From Tannerellaceae bacterium (GTDB taxonomy: Bacteria; Bacteroidota; Bacteroidia; Bacteroidales; Tannerellaceae): 64,000 bases of DNA. A program made the position numbers and the translations under genes. The DNA lies in NCBI GenBank assembly GCA_021203545.1, contig JAJQAZ010000038.1:23214-87213 (forward strand). Direction: 5' to 3'. This document shows, one piece after another, positions 1-9,455 of the stretch; positions within the stretch are counted from its first letter, which is position 1; every line of letters starts with the position of its first letter. The notes under the pieces were generated by a model that searched no databases, had not been told where the DNA came from, and saw only the letters and a program-made list of their open reading frames with translations.

Positions 1-142
1 GCAAATTAACATATTGAGCAATTTCGGGAACTGTTAATTCCTGGTCTCCTTCAAGAATTGTAATGGATTGTATTTCTGGTGTTTTAATAGCCATACTAAC
101 CTGTCCGAGTACATTGTTTTGAGGGGATGATATTTGAATCAT
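1..142 (-). CDS. Partial small protein downstream of tssD, unknown
   Basis: An open frame starts at an ATG at 140-142 on the minus strand and runs out of the window. The 47 visible residues begin MIQISSPQNNVLGQV and contain an acidic stretch followed by TVPEIAQYVNL. A clear AGGAG lies about 6 bases upstream of the ATG, which is unusual enough in this phylum to support the start. It begins about 20 bases after the end of the tssD frame, so it is probably cotranscribed with it. By position it could be a T6SS cargo or accessory protein, but I recognise no family. Confidence 0.55.
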   Translation of the reverse strand, partial: MIQISSPQNNVLGQVSMAIKTPEIQSITILEGDQELTVPEIAQYVNL

Positions 143-162
143 ATGTTTTTCTCCTTTGTTAA

Positions 163-870
163 TTAGATGAATTCAAGTTTAAAATTCTCTATAATTATAA
201 AGCCGTCGGCATTTACAACTCCCCGGCAATCAACTTTTTTGACTCCTTCCTCATCTTCGTCTTGAAAGGTCAGTTCAATTTCTTTTCCTTCCACAAAGTT
301 TTCCAACTCTACATATAGTGTAACGGGGTAGTCTGCACTCAGCTGCCGGATCTCATTGCCTTCTTCATCCATCCAGTAGGCATCTTTTATAATAATATCT
401 TCTTCGGATTCAGAAGTATCTTCTGTAACAACCACCGGTTCCGGCTCTTTATACTCCTCCCACCAGAAACCATACGTCTGGGGAAAACGGCGGTCTAACT
501 TTATATCTCTGTTTATATCCAAACGCTTTGTGGTGATACGAATTTTTTATGTCATTGGCATGGCAAAGAAAGAAGACATCCCTTCCTGTACTGTATAAAT
601 ATATCCTTCGTACCACTCAAGTATCCGCACAGGAGACCTCTCTTTGGTATCAAATATTTCGACTTTGCCGGATACCGGGCGTGGCTTCCTTCCTAATAGT
701 TTCTCCAACAGGTAATCATCGCCGGTTGATTCTACTTCTAATTGGATATCGCCACCGAGCAGTCCGGTAGTAGGACGGCCACGGTAATCTACTTCGCGGT
801 TAAAACCATAGGTACACCTTAGTACATGATAAATTTGGCCTTCCAGGGTTAATGTGATTTCTTTTGCCAT
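163..870 (-). pseudogene. tssD: T6SS tube protein TssD (Hcp-like), interrupted by an in-frame stop
   Basis: The first 107 residues match the Bacteroidetes TssD/Hcp fold: an N-terminal KEITLTLEGQIYHVLRC strand, the NREVDYRGRPTTG segment and IQLEVEST. Hcp proteins stack into the tube that a type VI secretion system fires. A TAA at 547-549 stops the frame just after PMT. The same frame continues without any shift through KIRITTKRLDINRDIKLDRR to a stop at 163, giving a 119-residue tail with an Ig-like extension (LYVELENFVEGKEIELTF). Without the TAA it would be a single protein of about 235 residues, the usual layout of an Hcp with a C-terminal extension. It may be a nonsense mutation, a sequencing error, or two proteins with the second starting at a TTG. 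No other T6SS gene is visible here. Confidence 0.75.
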
Positions 871-981
871 AGGATTAGGTAAATAATCTAAATTAAACTA
901 TGGCAACGAATATAGGGAATATATTTTACAAACCGGTCTAAAATAAAAAGAAAAAACAGAAAAAAGTCTGTCCTTATGCAA

Positions 982-1000
982 TCCCGGATCAAGTCCGGGA
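982..1000 (-). terminator. Hairpin followed by T-rich tract, possible terminator
   Basis: TCCCGGA and TCCGGGA form a 7-bp stem with a 5-base loop. It lies downstream of the dipeptidase gene, and read on the minus strand it is followed within about 25 bases by runs of T. A second GC-rich hairpin, CCCCC-TTCA-GGGGG, sits closer to the gene at about 1021-1034. The distance from stem to T-run makes this weak. Confidence 0.3.
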
Positions 1001-1042
1001 ACAGAATTCATCTAATAGTCCCCCCTTCAGGGGGTTAGGGGG

Positions 1043-1708
1043 TTACTCCACCAACTTATACTTTGCCTGGGCCTGGGCTTTGGTTACGGCGTTGAAATGC
1101 CACCATTCGTAGAGGATGGTGCGGAAGCCGGCGCGGGTCATTACGTCGCGTAGCAGACGCCGGTTTTTTAATTCCTGTTGGGTTATTTTGCCGGAAGCTA
1201 CCAGTTCTTCTTCTTTATTGATGTGGGCTTCCATACCAAAATAATCAAAATCGCTGCCCATGGGTAGGGCGATGCCGTTTTCATCCACAATAGAAACATC
1301 TACCGCCATACCATAATTATGCAAACCTCCTCCATTGGCCGGATTACTTACATAATTGGTCTTATTGGTGCCCCGTACCAGATTCCACATTTTACGCTGG
1401 ACCGACATCGGACGGGTAGCATCGTATACGATAATGGAATAGTTGGGATGGATCTGTTTGAGGTATTGCTGGGCTTTCAGCAGTTTTTCTGCAGCCTCTG
1501 CCTGTAACCAGATACCGGAAATACCGTCATACACTTTTTCACCCAGAAAATTATCGGTGGTGGCATATTTCAGATCCATTTGGAGCGAATGGTCCAGTTT
1601 CTTTGCATCTACCAGCCCCTGTGCGGAAAGATAAGTATCCAGATCTCCGGTTTGTGCCTGTGCCAGAAAGGCTGTCCATAAGAAAAGAGAGATAAAAAGA
1701 AATCGCAT
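1043..1708 (-). CDS. M15 family D-Ala-D-Ala dipeptidase, VanX/DdpX-like
   Basis: The 221-residue protein has a signal peptide (residues 1-18, ending AQAQ) and the VanX signature of peptidase family M15D. Zinc ligands are expected at H130 and D137 in LHNYGMAVD and at H204 in EWWHFN, with E201 as catalytic base; YDATRP at 95-100 carries the conserved Arg. The family hydrolyses D-alanyl-D-alanine in the periplasm. No vanA or vanH partner is nearby, so murein turnover or D-Ala recovery is likelier than vancomycin resistance. The neighbouring murI, 25 bases upstream on the same strand, also concerns peptidoglycan amino acids. Confidence 0.85.
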   Translation of the reverse strand: MRFLFISLFLWTAFLAQAQTGDLDTYLSAQGLVDAKKLDHSLQMDLKYATTDNFLGEKVYDGISGIWLQAEAAEKLLKAQQYLKQIHPNYSIIVYDATRPMSVQRKMWNLVRGTNKTNYVSNPANGGGLHNYGMAVDVSIVDENGIALPMGSDFDYFGMEAHINKEEELVASGKITQQELKNRRLLRDVMTRAGFRTILYEWWHFNAVTKAQAQAKYKLVE

Positions 1709-1733
1709 AGTTAATTTATTTAGTTATTTTTGT

Positions 1734-2567
1734 TTATTCCATTGTTACCGTTTCGGCCTGTACCGGCCGGCTCAGGAAAAGAGTAGCCGAAGTTGTAAAT
1801 TTATCGGCAGACTCGGTAGTCCAGAAACGGCAGGTACCTCCGCGGGTGATCTGCCGGCGGAGGCCCGGATGCCTGTATAAATACTCTTTCAGGCTCTCTG
1901 CGATACGTTCCCCCTGCGAAAAGATACGTACTTCCGGAGGCAGGTATTTCCGGATCTTTTCCTCCAGCAGCGGATAATGGGTACATCCCAGTACTAGCGT
2001 ATCAATCAGTGGGTCTTTTGAAAGCAGTTGACTGATATGTTTCTCTACAAAATAGTCGGCTCCCGGACCACGGAACTCATCGTTCTCCACCAAAGGAACC
2101 CACATGGGGCAGGCCTCGCCTGTAACTGTAATGTGGGGAAAGTATTTCCCGATCTCTATCGTATAGGAATTGGAACGGATGGTCCCGGAGGTTCCCACAA
2201 TCCCGACATGTTTGCTTTGGGTCAGATCGTCTATGATCTCAACTGTAGGGCGTATAACCCCAAGTACCCGCCGGTCCGGATCAAGTACAGGCAGGACGCG
2301 CTGCTGTATTGTACGGAGTGCTGTTGCCGAAGCGGTATTGCACGCCAGAATAACCAGGTGGCAACCGGCATCAAACAGTTTAGACACCGCCTGACGGGTA
2401 AATTCATACACCACATCGTACGAACGGGTTCCATAGGGTGCCCGCGCATTATCTCCCAGATAGATATAATCATACTGGGGCAGAACTTCCCTGATCTTTT
2501 CCAGAATAGTGAGTCCTCCGTAACCAGAATCAAAAATACCTACCGGACCGGGTGATTGTGAATACAT
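1734..2567 (-). CDS. murI: Glutamate racemase
   Basis: MurI interconverts L- and D-glutamate for peptidoglycan synthesis in the cytoplasm. The sequence carries the N-terminal GIFDSGYGGLT, the first catalytic Cys in LACNTASATAL, GTSGTIRSN, and the second catalytic Cys in LGCTHYPLL. I chose the ATG at 2565-2567 (MYSQSPGPVG), giving 277 residues. The frame can be extended to 2606, but that start would fall inside the terminator hairpin at 2590-2625 and adds only a hydrophobic non-conserved stretch. Its place after bamA and the two skp genes is common in Bacteroidales. Confidence 0.93.
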   Translation of the reverse strand: MYSQSPGPVGIFDSGYGGLTILEKIREVLPQYDYIYLGDNARAPYGTRSYDVVYEFTRQAVSKLFDAGCHLVILACNTASATALRTIQQRVLPVLDPDRRVLGVIRPTVEIIDDLTQSKHVGIVGTSGTIRSNSYTIEIGKYFPHITVTGEACPMWVPLVENDEFRGPGADYFVEKHISQLLSKDPLIDTLVLGCTHYPLLEEKIRKYLPPEVRIFSQGERIAESLKEYLYRHPGLRRQITRGGTCRFWTTESADKFTTSATLFLSRPVQAETVTME

Positions 2568-2589
2568 AATCCTGCTTTTATAAAATAAC

Positions 2590-2625
2590 AAAAGGATGCC
2601 TATCATAGTTGAAGGGCATCCTTTT
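2590..2625 (-). terminator. Rho-independent terminator after the second skp gene
   Basis: AAAAGGATGCC and GGCATCCTTTT form a perfect 11-bp stem around a 14-base loop, and the minus-strand continuation is GTTATTTTATAAAAG. It lies 18 bases past the stop of the Skp-like gene at 2643 and immediately upstream of the murI start, so murI either has its own promoter or depends on read-through. Confidence 0.65.
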
Positions 2626-2642
2626 ATCTTATAATGGGGTTA

Positions 2643-3137
2643 TCAAAGACCTAATTTTCTTCTTACCAACGGGTTGGCATCTATAGCGTTGTTACCGGTA
2701 TAGTAGAACATTTTGGTATCTACAACATAAGAGTATTTATTCTCTTCGGCAACGTCCTGAACTGCCTTACGCACTTTTTCCTGCAACGGCTGGATCAGTT
2801 CTGCTGATCTTTTCTGCATTTCCTGCTGAGCAACAGGTACAAAATTCTCAATACGTTCCTGGATACTCTGAATTTCCTGCGTTCTTCTCAATTTGATATT
2901 CTCAGTCAGTGTTTCCTGATTCGCAATGAAATCTTCATATTTTTTTGTATACTCATCCTGCATACCTTTCAGTTCTTTTTCGTACTGCTCACCCAGATCA
3001 GCCATTTTCTTCTCATAGTTAGAGATTTCCGGTAATGCCATCAATATCCCTTCAAAATCCACATGAGCGATCTTCATGTCCTGTGCAAACACTACTAATG
3101 GCAACATCACCATTAATAAAATAATAAGTTTCTTCAT
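2643..3137 (-). CDS. OmpH/Skp family periplasmic chaperone (second copy)
   Basis: The 164-residue protein has a signal peptide (MKKLIILLMVMLPLVVFAQ) followed by the OmpH/Skp layout: a short beta segment (KIAHVDFEGILMALPE), a long charged helical hairpin at about residues 35-125 rich in Glu, Lys and Gln, and a C-terminal strand (YSYVVDTKMFYY). Skp holds unfolded outer-membrane proteins in the periplasm for delivery to BamA, encoded just upstream. Bacteroidales often carry two skp-like genes in tandem after bamA, as here. A terminator follows at 2590-2625. Confidence 0.88.
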   Translation of the reverse strand: MKKLIILLMVMLPLVVFAQDMKIAHVDFEGILMALPEISNYEKKMADLGEQYEKELKGMQDEYTKKYEDFIANQETLTENIKLRRTQEIQSIQERIENFVPVAQQEMQKRSAELIQPLQEKVRKAVQDVAEENKYSYVVDTKMFYYTGNNAIDANPLVRRKLGL

Positions 3138-3202
3138 TTTCTATTTTCTAATTTGTTATTAATCTTATTTTGATTGCTTCGAAAGCGCACAAATTTAAGG
3201 AT

Positions 3203-3724
3203 TTATTTTGAATATCCCATCTTTGCAAGGACCTCATTACTAATATCAATAGAGGGAGAGGCAAAAATAATACTCATTGCCGATGCCCTGTCTACTACCA
3301 ACTGATATCCTTTTGCTTCCGCTACCTGCTTAACCGCATTATAAATCTCGTCCTGTATAGGGCCTAAGATCGCATTCTGCCTTTTAAACAATTCACCATC
3401 ATTACCAAAATACTTACGTTTCAACTCCTGCGCTTCCTGCTCTTTGGCAATGATCGCTTCTTCCCGTTTTGATCTCATCTCGGCGGAAAGAAAGGCCAAT
3501 TCACTCTGGTAGGATTTATACATGTTCTGTGCCTCCTGCTGCAATGCCTCTACCTCATTCTGCCACTGTTGCGACTGCTGAGCCAATTGTTGGTTCGTAG
3601 ACTCATAAGCAGGGATATTCTTCAGGATATACTCCATATCTATTAAAGCGTAATTCTGTGCAACTGCTGTCATCGAGCAGAAAAGCAACACGCTAAAAAG
3701 GGTAATCATCTTTTTCATATTCAC
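3203..3724 (-). CDS. OmpH/Skp family periplasmic chaperone (first copy)
   Basis: This is a 173-residue Skp-like protein with a signal peptide ending AVAQ, the start strand NYALIDMEYILKNIPAYE, a Gln/Glu-rich coiled coil (about residues 40-125) and a C-terminal QLVVDRASAMSIIFASP strand. It lies 73 bases after bamA and 65 bases before the second skp-like gene, all on the same strand, which supports a shared role in outer-membrane protein assembly. The two copies are clearly diverged, so they are an old duplication. Confidence 0.88.
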   Translation of the reverse strand: MNMKKMITLFSVLLFCSMTAVAQNYALIDMEYILKNIPAYESTNQQLAQQSQQWQNEVEALQQEAQNMYKSYQSELAFLSAEMRSKREEAIIAKEQEAQELKRKYFGNDGELFKRQNAILGPIQDEIYNAVKQVAEAKGYQLVVDRASAMSIIFASPSIDISNEVLAKMGYSK

Positions 3725-3797
3725 TCTAATTTTAGTTCCTTTCTTATGACTACAAATATAGCAGAGGGTTTAGAATAAACAACCTAAATAAAGTTAA

Positions 3798-6455
3798 TTA
3801 AAATTCCTGACCTAAAATGAAGTGCAGATTACTTCCTCCGCGGGTTCTGCTACCACCGTCAACTTTGTCGAATCCATACGCCCAGTCGATACCCATCAAC
3901 CCGATCATCGGCAGGAAGATACGCACACCCACACCGGCAGAACGTTTCAAAGAGAAGGGATTGAAGCTCTTCAGATCTGACCATGCATTACCGGCCTCCA
4001 CGAAGGCGACCCCATAAATAGTAGAAGAAGGTTCAAGCAGGAACGGATAACGCAATTCCATACCCAAACGGGAGTAGGCATATCCGTAACGTCCGTCGTT
4101 ACCAATAATTGAACCGTTCTCGTATCCTCTGAGTGCAATTGTTTCGGTTGCATAAGTATAAGAGTAACCCGACATACCGTCACCCCCCATATAGAAGGTT
4201 TCAAAGGGCGATTTCTTATCACTGTTATAGGAACCCAGGAATCCGTATTCCACACGGGTCATCAATACCGGCGTACGCTTCACCTGCAAAGAAGATAACG
4301 GAGAGAATATCTTGGCTTTGAATTTCCACTTATGATACTCAATCAGCTTATATTTCTCGTCGTTACCCAGTGTTGAATAATCTTTATTATCAAACAAAGA
4401 GTAAGGAGGAGTTGCATTTACCGAGAATGAGAACTGTGATCCCTGACGGGTATACAGCGGATTATCAATAGAGTTGCGCTGGAATAACAACTCAAGGTTG
4501 ATATTGTGGCTGGTTCCGTTCTGAATCAGGAAGTAACGCCAGTCTTTCATGATGTAAACCTGATAGTTCAGCGAAGCCATAAACTGGAAGTAGTCATCCG
4601 GCCATCTCAAACGTTTACCATATCCCACAGATAATCCCAACATCTGTATAGATTTATCCGGGTCGTATGCCATTTCGTAGTTACCGTAGTTGTATCCGTA
4701 GCTACTACCATATCCTCCATATCCATACCCGCTACCATATCCGTAATATGGATTGTAGGAACTATACATATTACTATAGTAACTGTCGCTGATATCTGTC
4801 TGTTTCGAATAATAAGCACTTACAGAAAGTGTATTCGGGCGTTTCCCACCAAACCACGGGTCCATGAAAGAGATACTATACGATTGATAATAGCGTCCGT
4901 TAGTCTGTGCACTTAACGTAAGTGTCTGCCCTTCACCCTGCGGAAGAATACCTTTGTAGCTCTTCGGGTTCAGGAAGTTTTTCACCGAGAAGTTAGTAAA
5001 CTTAAAGCTTAACCGTCCGATTACCCCGGTTTGTCCCCAACCGGCAGAGAACTCTACCTGGTCGTTTGCTTTGGAAACAAGATTATACTCAATATCTACC
5101 GTTCCGCTCTCCGGGTCCGGTATTGGGTTAGGCTGCATATTTTCAGGATCAAAGTGTCCCATCTGGGCCAACTCACGGATAGAACGCATGAGTGCTTCCC
5201 GGCTAAACAGCATACCCGGTTTGGTATGTAATTCACGACGTACAATATCTTCATACAAACGGTCGTTACCGTTAATAATTACACGGTTGATGGTAGCCTG
5301 CGGCCCCTCCATAATACGGATTTCCAAAGAAATAGAGTCGTTTTGAACATCTACTTCTACCGGATCGGCATTGAAGAAGAGATATCCGTTATTGTAATAC
5401 AGGTTAGCTACCGCTTCATCATCCATTAACAAACGTTCGTTTAGCTTCTTTTGGTTATACACCTCACCGGGCTTCATATTCAACAGATATTCCAGATATT
5501 CTGTAGAATATTGTGTATTTCCCACAAAACGGATGTCTTTCAGGTAATACTTTTGTCCTTCATCAATAGTAAGAAAAATATCAACAGTTTTCTCGTTATG
5601 GTTCACTACACTGTCTGCCAGTAAAACAGCATCCCGGTAACCATGTTCATTATATTTATCAATGATGTTTCTTTTATCGTTCTCATACTCTTCGGTAGTA
5701 AACTTCTTCGTACTGAACATTTCCCGGACACTCGGTTTGAAGCGTTTAAACAAAGAGAACTTTTCATTGGTCTTCTTCATCACTTTCCGCAGGTCGTTAT
5801 CCGACAGGGCTTCATTGCCTTCAAAAGTGATCAGGTTGATTTTTGTTTTTTCGTTCTTATCAATATGGATATCAACCGTCACTTCTCCGTCACTGTTTCT
5901 GTCCTCACGCTGAACAATATTTACATCCACATTTTTAAACCCTTTTCCGTCAAAGTACTTCTCAATCACCACTTTGGCACGATCCATCAGGTTAGGCGTC
6001 ACCTGATACCCTTTGCGTAACCCCAGGCGGGCATCCAGGTCTTCACGTTCTCCCTTTTTAATCCCGTAATAGTTTACATCCGCAATACGGGGACGTTGTT
6101 TTAACTGGATTTCGAGCCAGATTTTATCATCTTCTATCTTTGTCGCGACAATTTTAACGTCCGAAAACAACCCGTGCCGCCAGAAACGTTTCACCGCGGC
6201 TGTTATTTCATCTCCCGGTACAGTAACCACATCACCCACCGACAAACCGGAAAAACCGATCAATACAAAATCATCATAATTAGTTACTCCTGTAACTTTA
6301 ATATCCTCAATGGTATATTTTTTAGGAGTTAACGAATAGGAAATAACCGGAACTTCCGCCGGTGTATCAACATGTGCAGAATCGGTTTCCTGGGCTGATA
6401 CAGCCAATGAAAAACCAAGAAAAATAAAAAGAAACAGCACTATTTTTTTGTACAT
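3798..6455 (-). CDS. bamA: Outer membrane protein assembly factor BamA
   Basis: BamA inserts beta-barrel proteins into the outer membrane. The 885-residue protein has a signal peptide (residues 1-21), a string of POTRA domains over about residues 45-440, and an Omp85 barrel from about 470 to the C-terminus, which ends in the aromatic FILGQEF. The barrel holds a Tyr/Gly/Ser-rich insert at about residues 566-597 (nt 4665-4757), likely a surface loop. The gene is slightly longer than Escherichia coli BamA (about 810 residues), partly because of loops like this. It lies 14 bases after uppS and heads the skp genes. Confidence 0.95.
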   Translation of the reverse strand: MYKKIVLFLFIFLGFSLAVSAQETDSAHVDTPAEVPVISYSLTPKKYTIEDIKVTGVTNYDDFVLIGFSGLSVGDVVTVPGDEITAAVKRFWRHGLFSDVKIVATKIEDDKIWLEIQLKQRPRIADVNYYGIKKGEREDLDARLGLRKGYQVTPNLMDRAKVVIEKYFDGKGFKNVDVNIVQREDRNSDGEVTVDIHIDKNEKTKINLITFEGNEALSDNDLRKVMKKTNEKFSLFKRFKPSVREMFSTKKFTTEEYENDKRNIIDKYNEHGYRDAVLLADSVVNHNEKTVDIFLTIDEGQKYYLKDIRFVGNTQYSTEYLEYLLNMKPGEVYNQKKLNERLLMDDEAVANLYYNNGYLFFNADPVEVDVQNDSISLEIRIMEGPQATINRVIINGNDRLYEDIVRRELHTKPGMLFSREALMRSIRELAQMGHFDPENMQPNPIPDPESGTVDIEYNLVSKANDQVEFSAGWGQTGVIGRLSFKFTNFSVKNFLNPKSYKGILPQGEGQTLTLSAQTNGRYYQSYSISFMDPWFGGKRPNTLSVSAYYSKQTDISDSYYSNMYSSYNPYYGYGSGYGYGGYGSSYGYNYGNYEMAYDPDKSIQMLGLSVGYGKRLRWPDDYFQFMASLNYQVYIMKDWRYFLIQNGTSHNINLELLFQRNSIDNPLYTRQGSQFSFSVNATPPYSLFDNKDYSTLGNDEKYKLIEYHKWKFKAKIFSPLSSLQVKRTPVLMTRVEYGFLGSYNSDKKSPFETFYMGGDGMSGYSYTYATETIALRGYENGSIIGNDGRYGYAYSRLGMELRYPFLLEPSSTIYGVAFVEAGNAWSDLKSFNPFSLKRSAGVGVRIFLPMIGLMGIDWAYGFDKVDGGSRTRGGSNLHFILGQEF

Positions 6456-6469
6456 AAAACTGCTAATGT

Positions 6470-7213
6470 TTATGGTTTCAACTGCTCACTTGTTTTACCA
6501 TACCGCCTTTCGCGCTGCTGGTAATACAATATCGCTTCATATAACCCATTTTCCCGAAAGTCAGGCCAAAAGGTATCCGTAAAATAAAGCTCGGCATACG
6601 ACAGTTGCCAGAGCAAAAAATTACTGATCCTCTTTTCCCCTCCTGTCCGTATCAACAGATCCGGGTCAGGAATGCCTATTGTTGTCATGTGGTCTGAGAC
6701 TACCGCCTCAGTTATATCGTTGGGGGTTATTTTCCCGTTTTTTACCTCTTCTGCCAGTGCTTTCACAGCCTCAGTTATTTCCCATCGGGACGAATAACTT
6801 AACGCCAGTACAAGTGTAGTACCTGTATTGGCAGAAGTAGTTTCTATACATTGTTGTAACGTTTCGCGGGTTACTTCCGGTAAATGGTACAGATTGCCGA
6901 TTGCTTTCAACCGGATATTATTTTTCATCAGATCCGGAGTTTCATTATGGATAGCTGTCACCAGCAACTCCATCAGGGCACGGACTTCACTTTCCGGGCG
7001 GTTCCAGTTCTCGTTCGAAAAAGTATACACAGTAATATAAGGAAGCCCGATCTGCGCTGCTGCTTCTATGACTTTACGAACGGAAACCACACCTTCCCGG
7101 TGTCCAAAGCTACGGTCTTTTCCCTGTGCTTTGGCCCAACGGCCATTTCCATCCATAATAATCGCCACATGTTGCGGCAACCGGGTCTTATCTATTTCCT
7201 CAATTAATGACAT
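6470..7213 (-). CDS. uppS: Isoprenyl transferase (undecaprenyl diphosphate synthase)
   Basis: UppS extends farnesyl diphosphate with isopentenyl units to make undecaprenyl diphosphate, the lipid carrier for peptidoglycan and surface glycans. The cis-prenyltransferase signature [14 protein letters not shown] places the Mg-binding Asp at residue 21, and the C-terminal [17 protein letters not shown] is also typical. The start chosen is the ATG at 7211-7213 ([13 protein letters not shown]), giving 247 residues. The frame extends to 7273, but that would overlap the upstream gene and add 20 non-conserved residues. bamA follows after 14 bases. Confidence 0.94.
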   Translation of the reverse strand: MSLIEEIDKTRLPQHVAIIMDGNGRWAKAQGKDRSFGHREGVVSVRKVIEAAAQIGLPYITVYTFSNENWNRPESEVRALMELLVTAIHNETPDLMKNNIRLKAIGNLYHLPEVTRETLQQCIETTSANTGTTLVLALSYSSRWEITEAVKALAEEVKNGKITPNDITEAVVSDHMTTIGIPDPDLLIRTGGEKRISNFLLWQLSYAELYFTDTFWPDFRENGLYEAILYYQQRERRYGKTSEQLKP

Positions 7214-7244
7214 AGTAGCCTGTAAATGCTTTACAGTATGAATA

Positions 7245-7922
7245 TCAATTACAGTACATTCTGCGCTTACCAAAATCCCAGCTCAGCGAGATTGACCATA
7301 AAAAATACCAGTCTTTATTTTTAAAACAATTATTACTCAAACCATACGGATCGTCCAACATACTATTACTTTTATCCGTTACATCCAACCTGTCTGTAAA
7401 CAGCTTATAAAAAGTAAATTCAGCCATCAGGTTGAACCGTTCCGCGATCCTGAACTTCAGGCCAACTCCTCCGGGTATATTAAATCCCGTATAATTGATC
7501 TCCGCAGAAGGAGAAAACAACCATCCTACTCCTATACACAGAAACGGAGTAAAGGTTCTTTGTGTATGAAAACGCTCCGGATTCTTATAATCCAGAAAGT
7601 TAAACTCACTTCTGACTCCAACATCTAAAATCTCCCGTTTAAAAGAGACCTGCTGCAAAAGGAAGGGATACTTTTCCGGACCACCCGAACCCGAGATCTT
7701 ACTTCCCGTCACATTTCCACGCAACGCCCAGCGTGAATTTATATTATACCGTATCTGTGCACCTATTGCCGGCCAACTGTTTTTAAAAGGGATCGTATGG
7801 TTTACATCTCCCATATAAAACCCGGCTCCAGCATTTATTCCTATCTCATATTTATATTCCTGTGCAAAACCTGCCGGAATAGAAAAACAGAACAGGAAAA
7901 TCAACCAACCATACCGCCTCAA
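7245..7922 (-). CDS. DUF6089-type outer membrane beta-barrel protein
   Basis: This 225-residue protein has a signal peptide ([21 protein letters not shown]) and an outer-membrane barrel pattern of alternating aromatic strands ([28 protein letters not shown] segments, [29 protein letters not shown]). It resembles the DUF6089 barrels often found directly upstream of uppS-bamA in Bacteroidales. Its exact role is unknown. It is 31 bases upstream of the uppS start used here and probably in the same operon. Confidence 0.78.
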   Translation of the reverse strand: MRRYGWLIFLFCFSIPAGFAQEYKYEIGINAGAGFYMGDVNHTIPFKNSWPAIGAQIRYNINSRWALRGNVTGSKISGSGGPEKYPFLLQQVSFKREILDVGVRSEFNFLDYKNPERFHTQRTFTPFLCIGVGWLFSPSAEINYTGFNIPGGVGLKFRIAERFNLMAEFTFYKLFTDRLDVTDKSNSMLDDPYGLSNNCFKNKDWYFLWSISLSWDFGKRRMYCN

Positions 7923-7953
7923 AGCAGAAAAGATTTGTACTTAACCTTGTATG

Positions 7954-9288
7954 TTATTTTGCAAATCCAAGGCGGTTGATGCGTCCTTTCCAGGACTCAT
8001 CCCTTACATTTCCGCTTATCGTTGCTTTTCCTCCGAAAAGATACATATATTGTTCATCATCTACCACAACCGAAACAAATCCCCGGGCTACAAACTCTTC
8101 CGGCAAAGCCACCAGCATACCTGATTCTTTCCAGGCTACTCCACGGTTCTGTGAAATGAATATATCCCTGGAAGGTTTGCCATCTTCATCAAATCCCCCG
8201 ATCAGGTATAATTTATCATCGTATTTGGTAATCGCAGCACCTCTTCTGTACGGGAAATTGATATTCTGGTAAGCTTCCCAATAGAGTCCGTTATTTGTAT
8301 TCCAGACTGTTGGTATAAACTCACCGTCACGAGTACCACCCAGAATAAGCAGAGCAGGTGTATTAATAACTCCGTAAGTAATCCGGTTTAACTCCTCCAA
8401 AGGAAAATTAGCAGGAATCTCTTCTCCTACGTCACCTATAACCAATCCGTTATCTCCTGTTAAAGTTGCAAAAACATTGTCTCCATTCGAATTCCGCAGA
8501 ACAACAGATAATGTATTTTCAGTCAGAGCACCTAATATGGATACCACAGACTCTCCGGAAAGCTCTACACTCCAGTTAAAACCATCCGTTGAAGAATACA
8601 ACATTCCATCATTAGCCGGAACAAACAATTTCCCGGCCAAAGCAAGCATTTGGTACACCTTAGCATTTACAGGCAAATCAGTTCCTTTAGCACTCCAACT
8701 ATCCGGAGTATTAAAAGAGGCGGATTGCGCCACCCAACCATTATTTACAAAAGAATACATCAGGAATCCGTCGTGAAATGCCACGACTTTCTGTGTAGTT
8801 ATCGTTTCACCCACAATCTTTGGCTGAAACAAATTCCACACCATGGTATCCGGCAGAACGGTATGTATATTTAACTCCGCCACATATCTTTTGGTTGTCA
8901 GGCCATCCATGGCTACTGTTTTAATATCAACCGGTTGTGTAAAGTCAATAGAATCATTCTCGGTAGAACCGGTCCAGAAAATAGTATCTCCTGTGGCACG
9001 CGGATAAAGTTCAATGCTGGAAACATAGGAGGTAAACGTAATAGAAGCCAGAACTTTTTCATCTATTTCCGTACCAAAATCCATAGAATCGGGGTTATAA
9101 ATCAGTCCTTCCAACTGGTCTATAACAAAAACAACATCGCTCAAACCACTGATTGAATCATTAGAAAGTGAAAACGAAGCTATTTGTGGATCACGGCTCA
9201 CTTCATATTCTGTATCATCTGAATCCATACATGCCCATAAACCCAGGAATATACATCCGACTACAAATAGTACTAATTTATTCTTCAT
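7954..9288 (-). CDS. DUF6242-type lipoprotein with kelch-like repeats
   Basis: The 444-residue protein begins with a lipoprotein signal (LFVVGCIFLGLWACMDSDD, lipid on the Cys of LWAC). The first third is beta-rich. The rest has kelch or sialidase-like propeller repeats such as LYYSSTDGFNW-type segments, YDDKLYLIGGFDEDGKPS and YMYLFGGKATISG. This matches what I recall of DUF6242 lipoproteins of Bacteroidales. No function is known. It is transcribed like the downstream DUF6089-uppS block (31 bases apart) and has a good -7 box at 9320-9327. Confidence 0.7.
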   Translation of the reverse strand: MKNKLVLFVVGCIFLGLWACMDSDDTEYEVSRDPQIASFSLSNDSISGLSDVVFVIDQLEGLIYNPDSMDFGTEIDEKVLASITFTSYVSSIELYPRATGDTIFWTGSTENDSIDFTQPVDIKTVAMDGLTTKRYVAELNIHTVLPDTMVWNLFQPKIVGETITTQKVVAFHDGFLMYSFVNNGWVAQSASFNTPDSWSAKGTDLPVNAKVYQMLALAGKLFVPANDGMLYSSTDGFNWSVELSGESVVSILGALTENTLSVVLRNSNGDNVFATLTGDNGLVIGDVGEEIPANFPLEELNRITYGVINTPALLILGGTRDGEFIPTVWNTNNGLYWEAYQNINFPYRRGAAITKYDDKLYLIGGFDEDGKPSRDIFISQNRGVAWKESGMLVALPEEFVARGFVSVVVDDEQYMYLFGGKATISGNVRDESWKGRINRLGFAK

Positions 9289-9319
9289 TGAAAATTATCA
9301 TATATATCTACACAAACCA

Positions 9320-9327
9320 CAAAAGTA
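9320..9327 (-). promoter_or_regulatory. Bacteroidales -7 promoter box for the DUF6242 gene
   Basis: On the minus strand the sequence reads TACTTTTG, a perfect match to the TAnnTTTG -7 consensus of Bacteroides primary-sigma promoters, 32 bases before the start codon. A convincing TTTG -33 element is not visible at the expected spacing. Confidence 0.5.
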
Positions 9328-9455
9328 GAAACATTTTTGGCTTTACAGCCTATGAAAAAGAATATTTATAAAATTTTAGTGACAAATTATGGTTTTAAAA
9401 ACTATTCATACTCTTTACATAACAAACAAAATCGCCACTTTCCTTTATTTTATAT

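Noticed and set aside
1043..1708. Vancomycin-resistance gene vanX
   Set aside because: The fold matches, but without vanA, vanH or a VanRS pair it is better read as a housekeeping dipeptidase.
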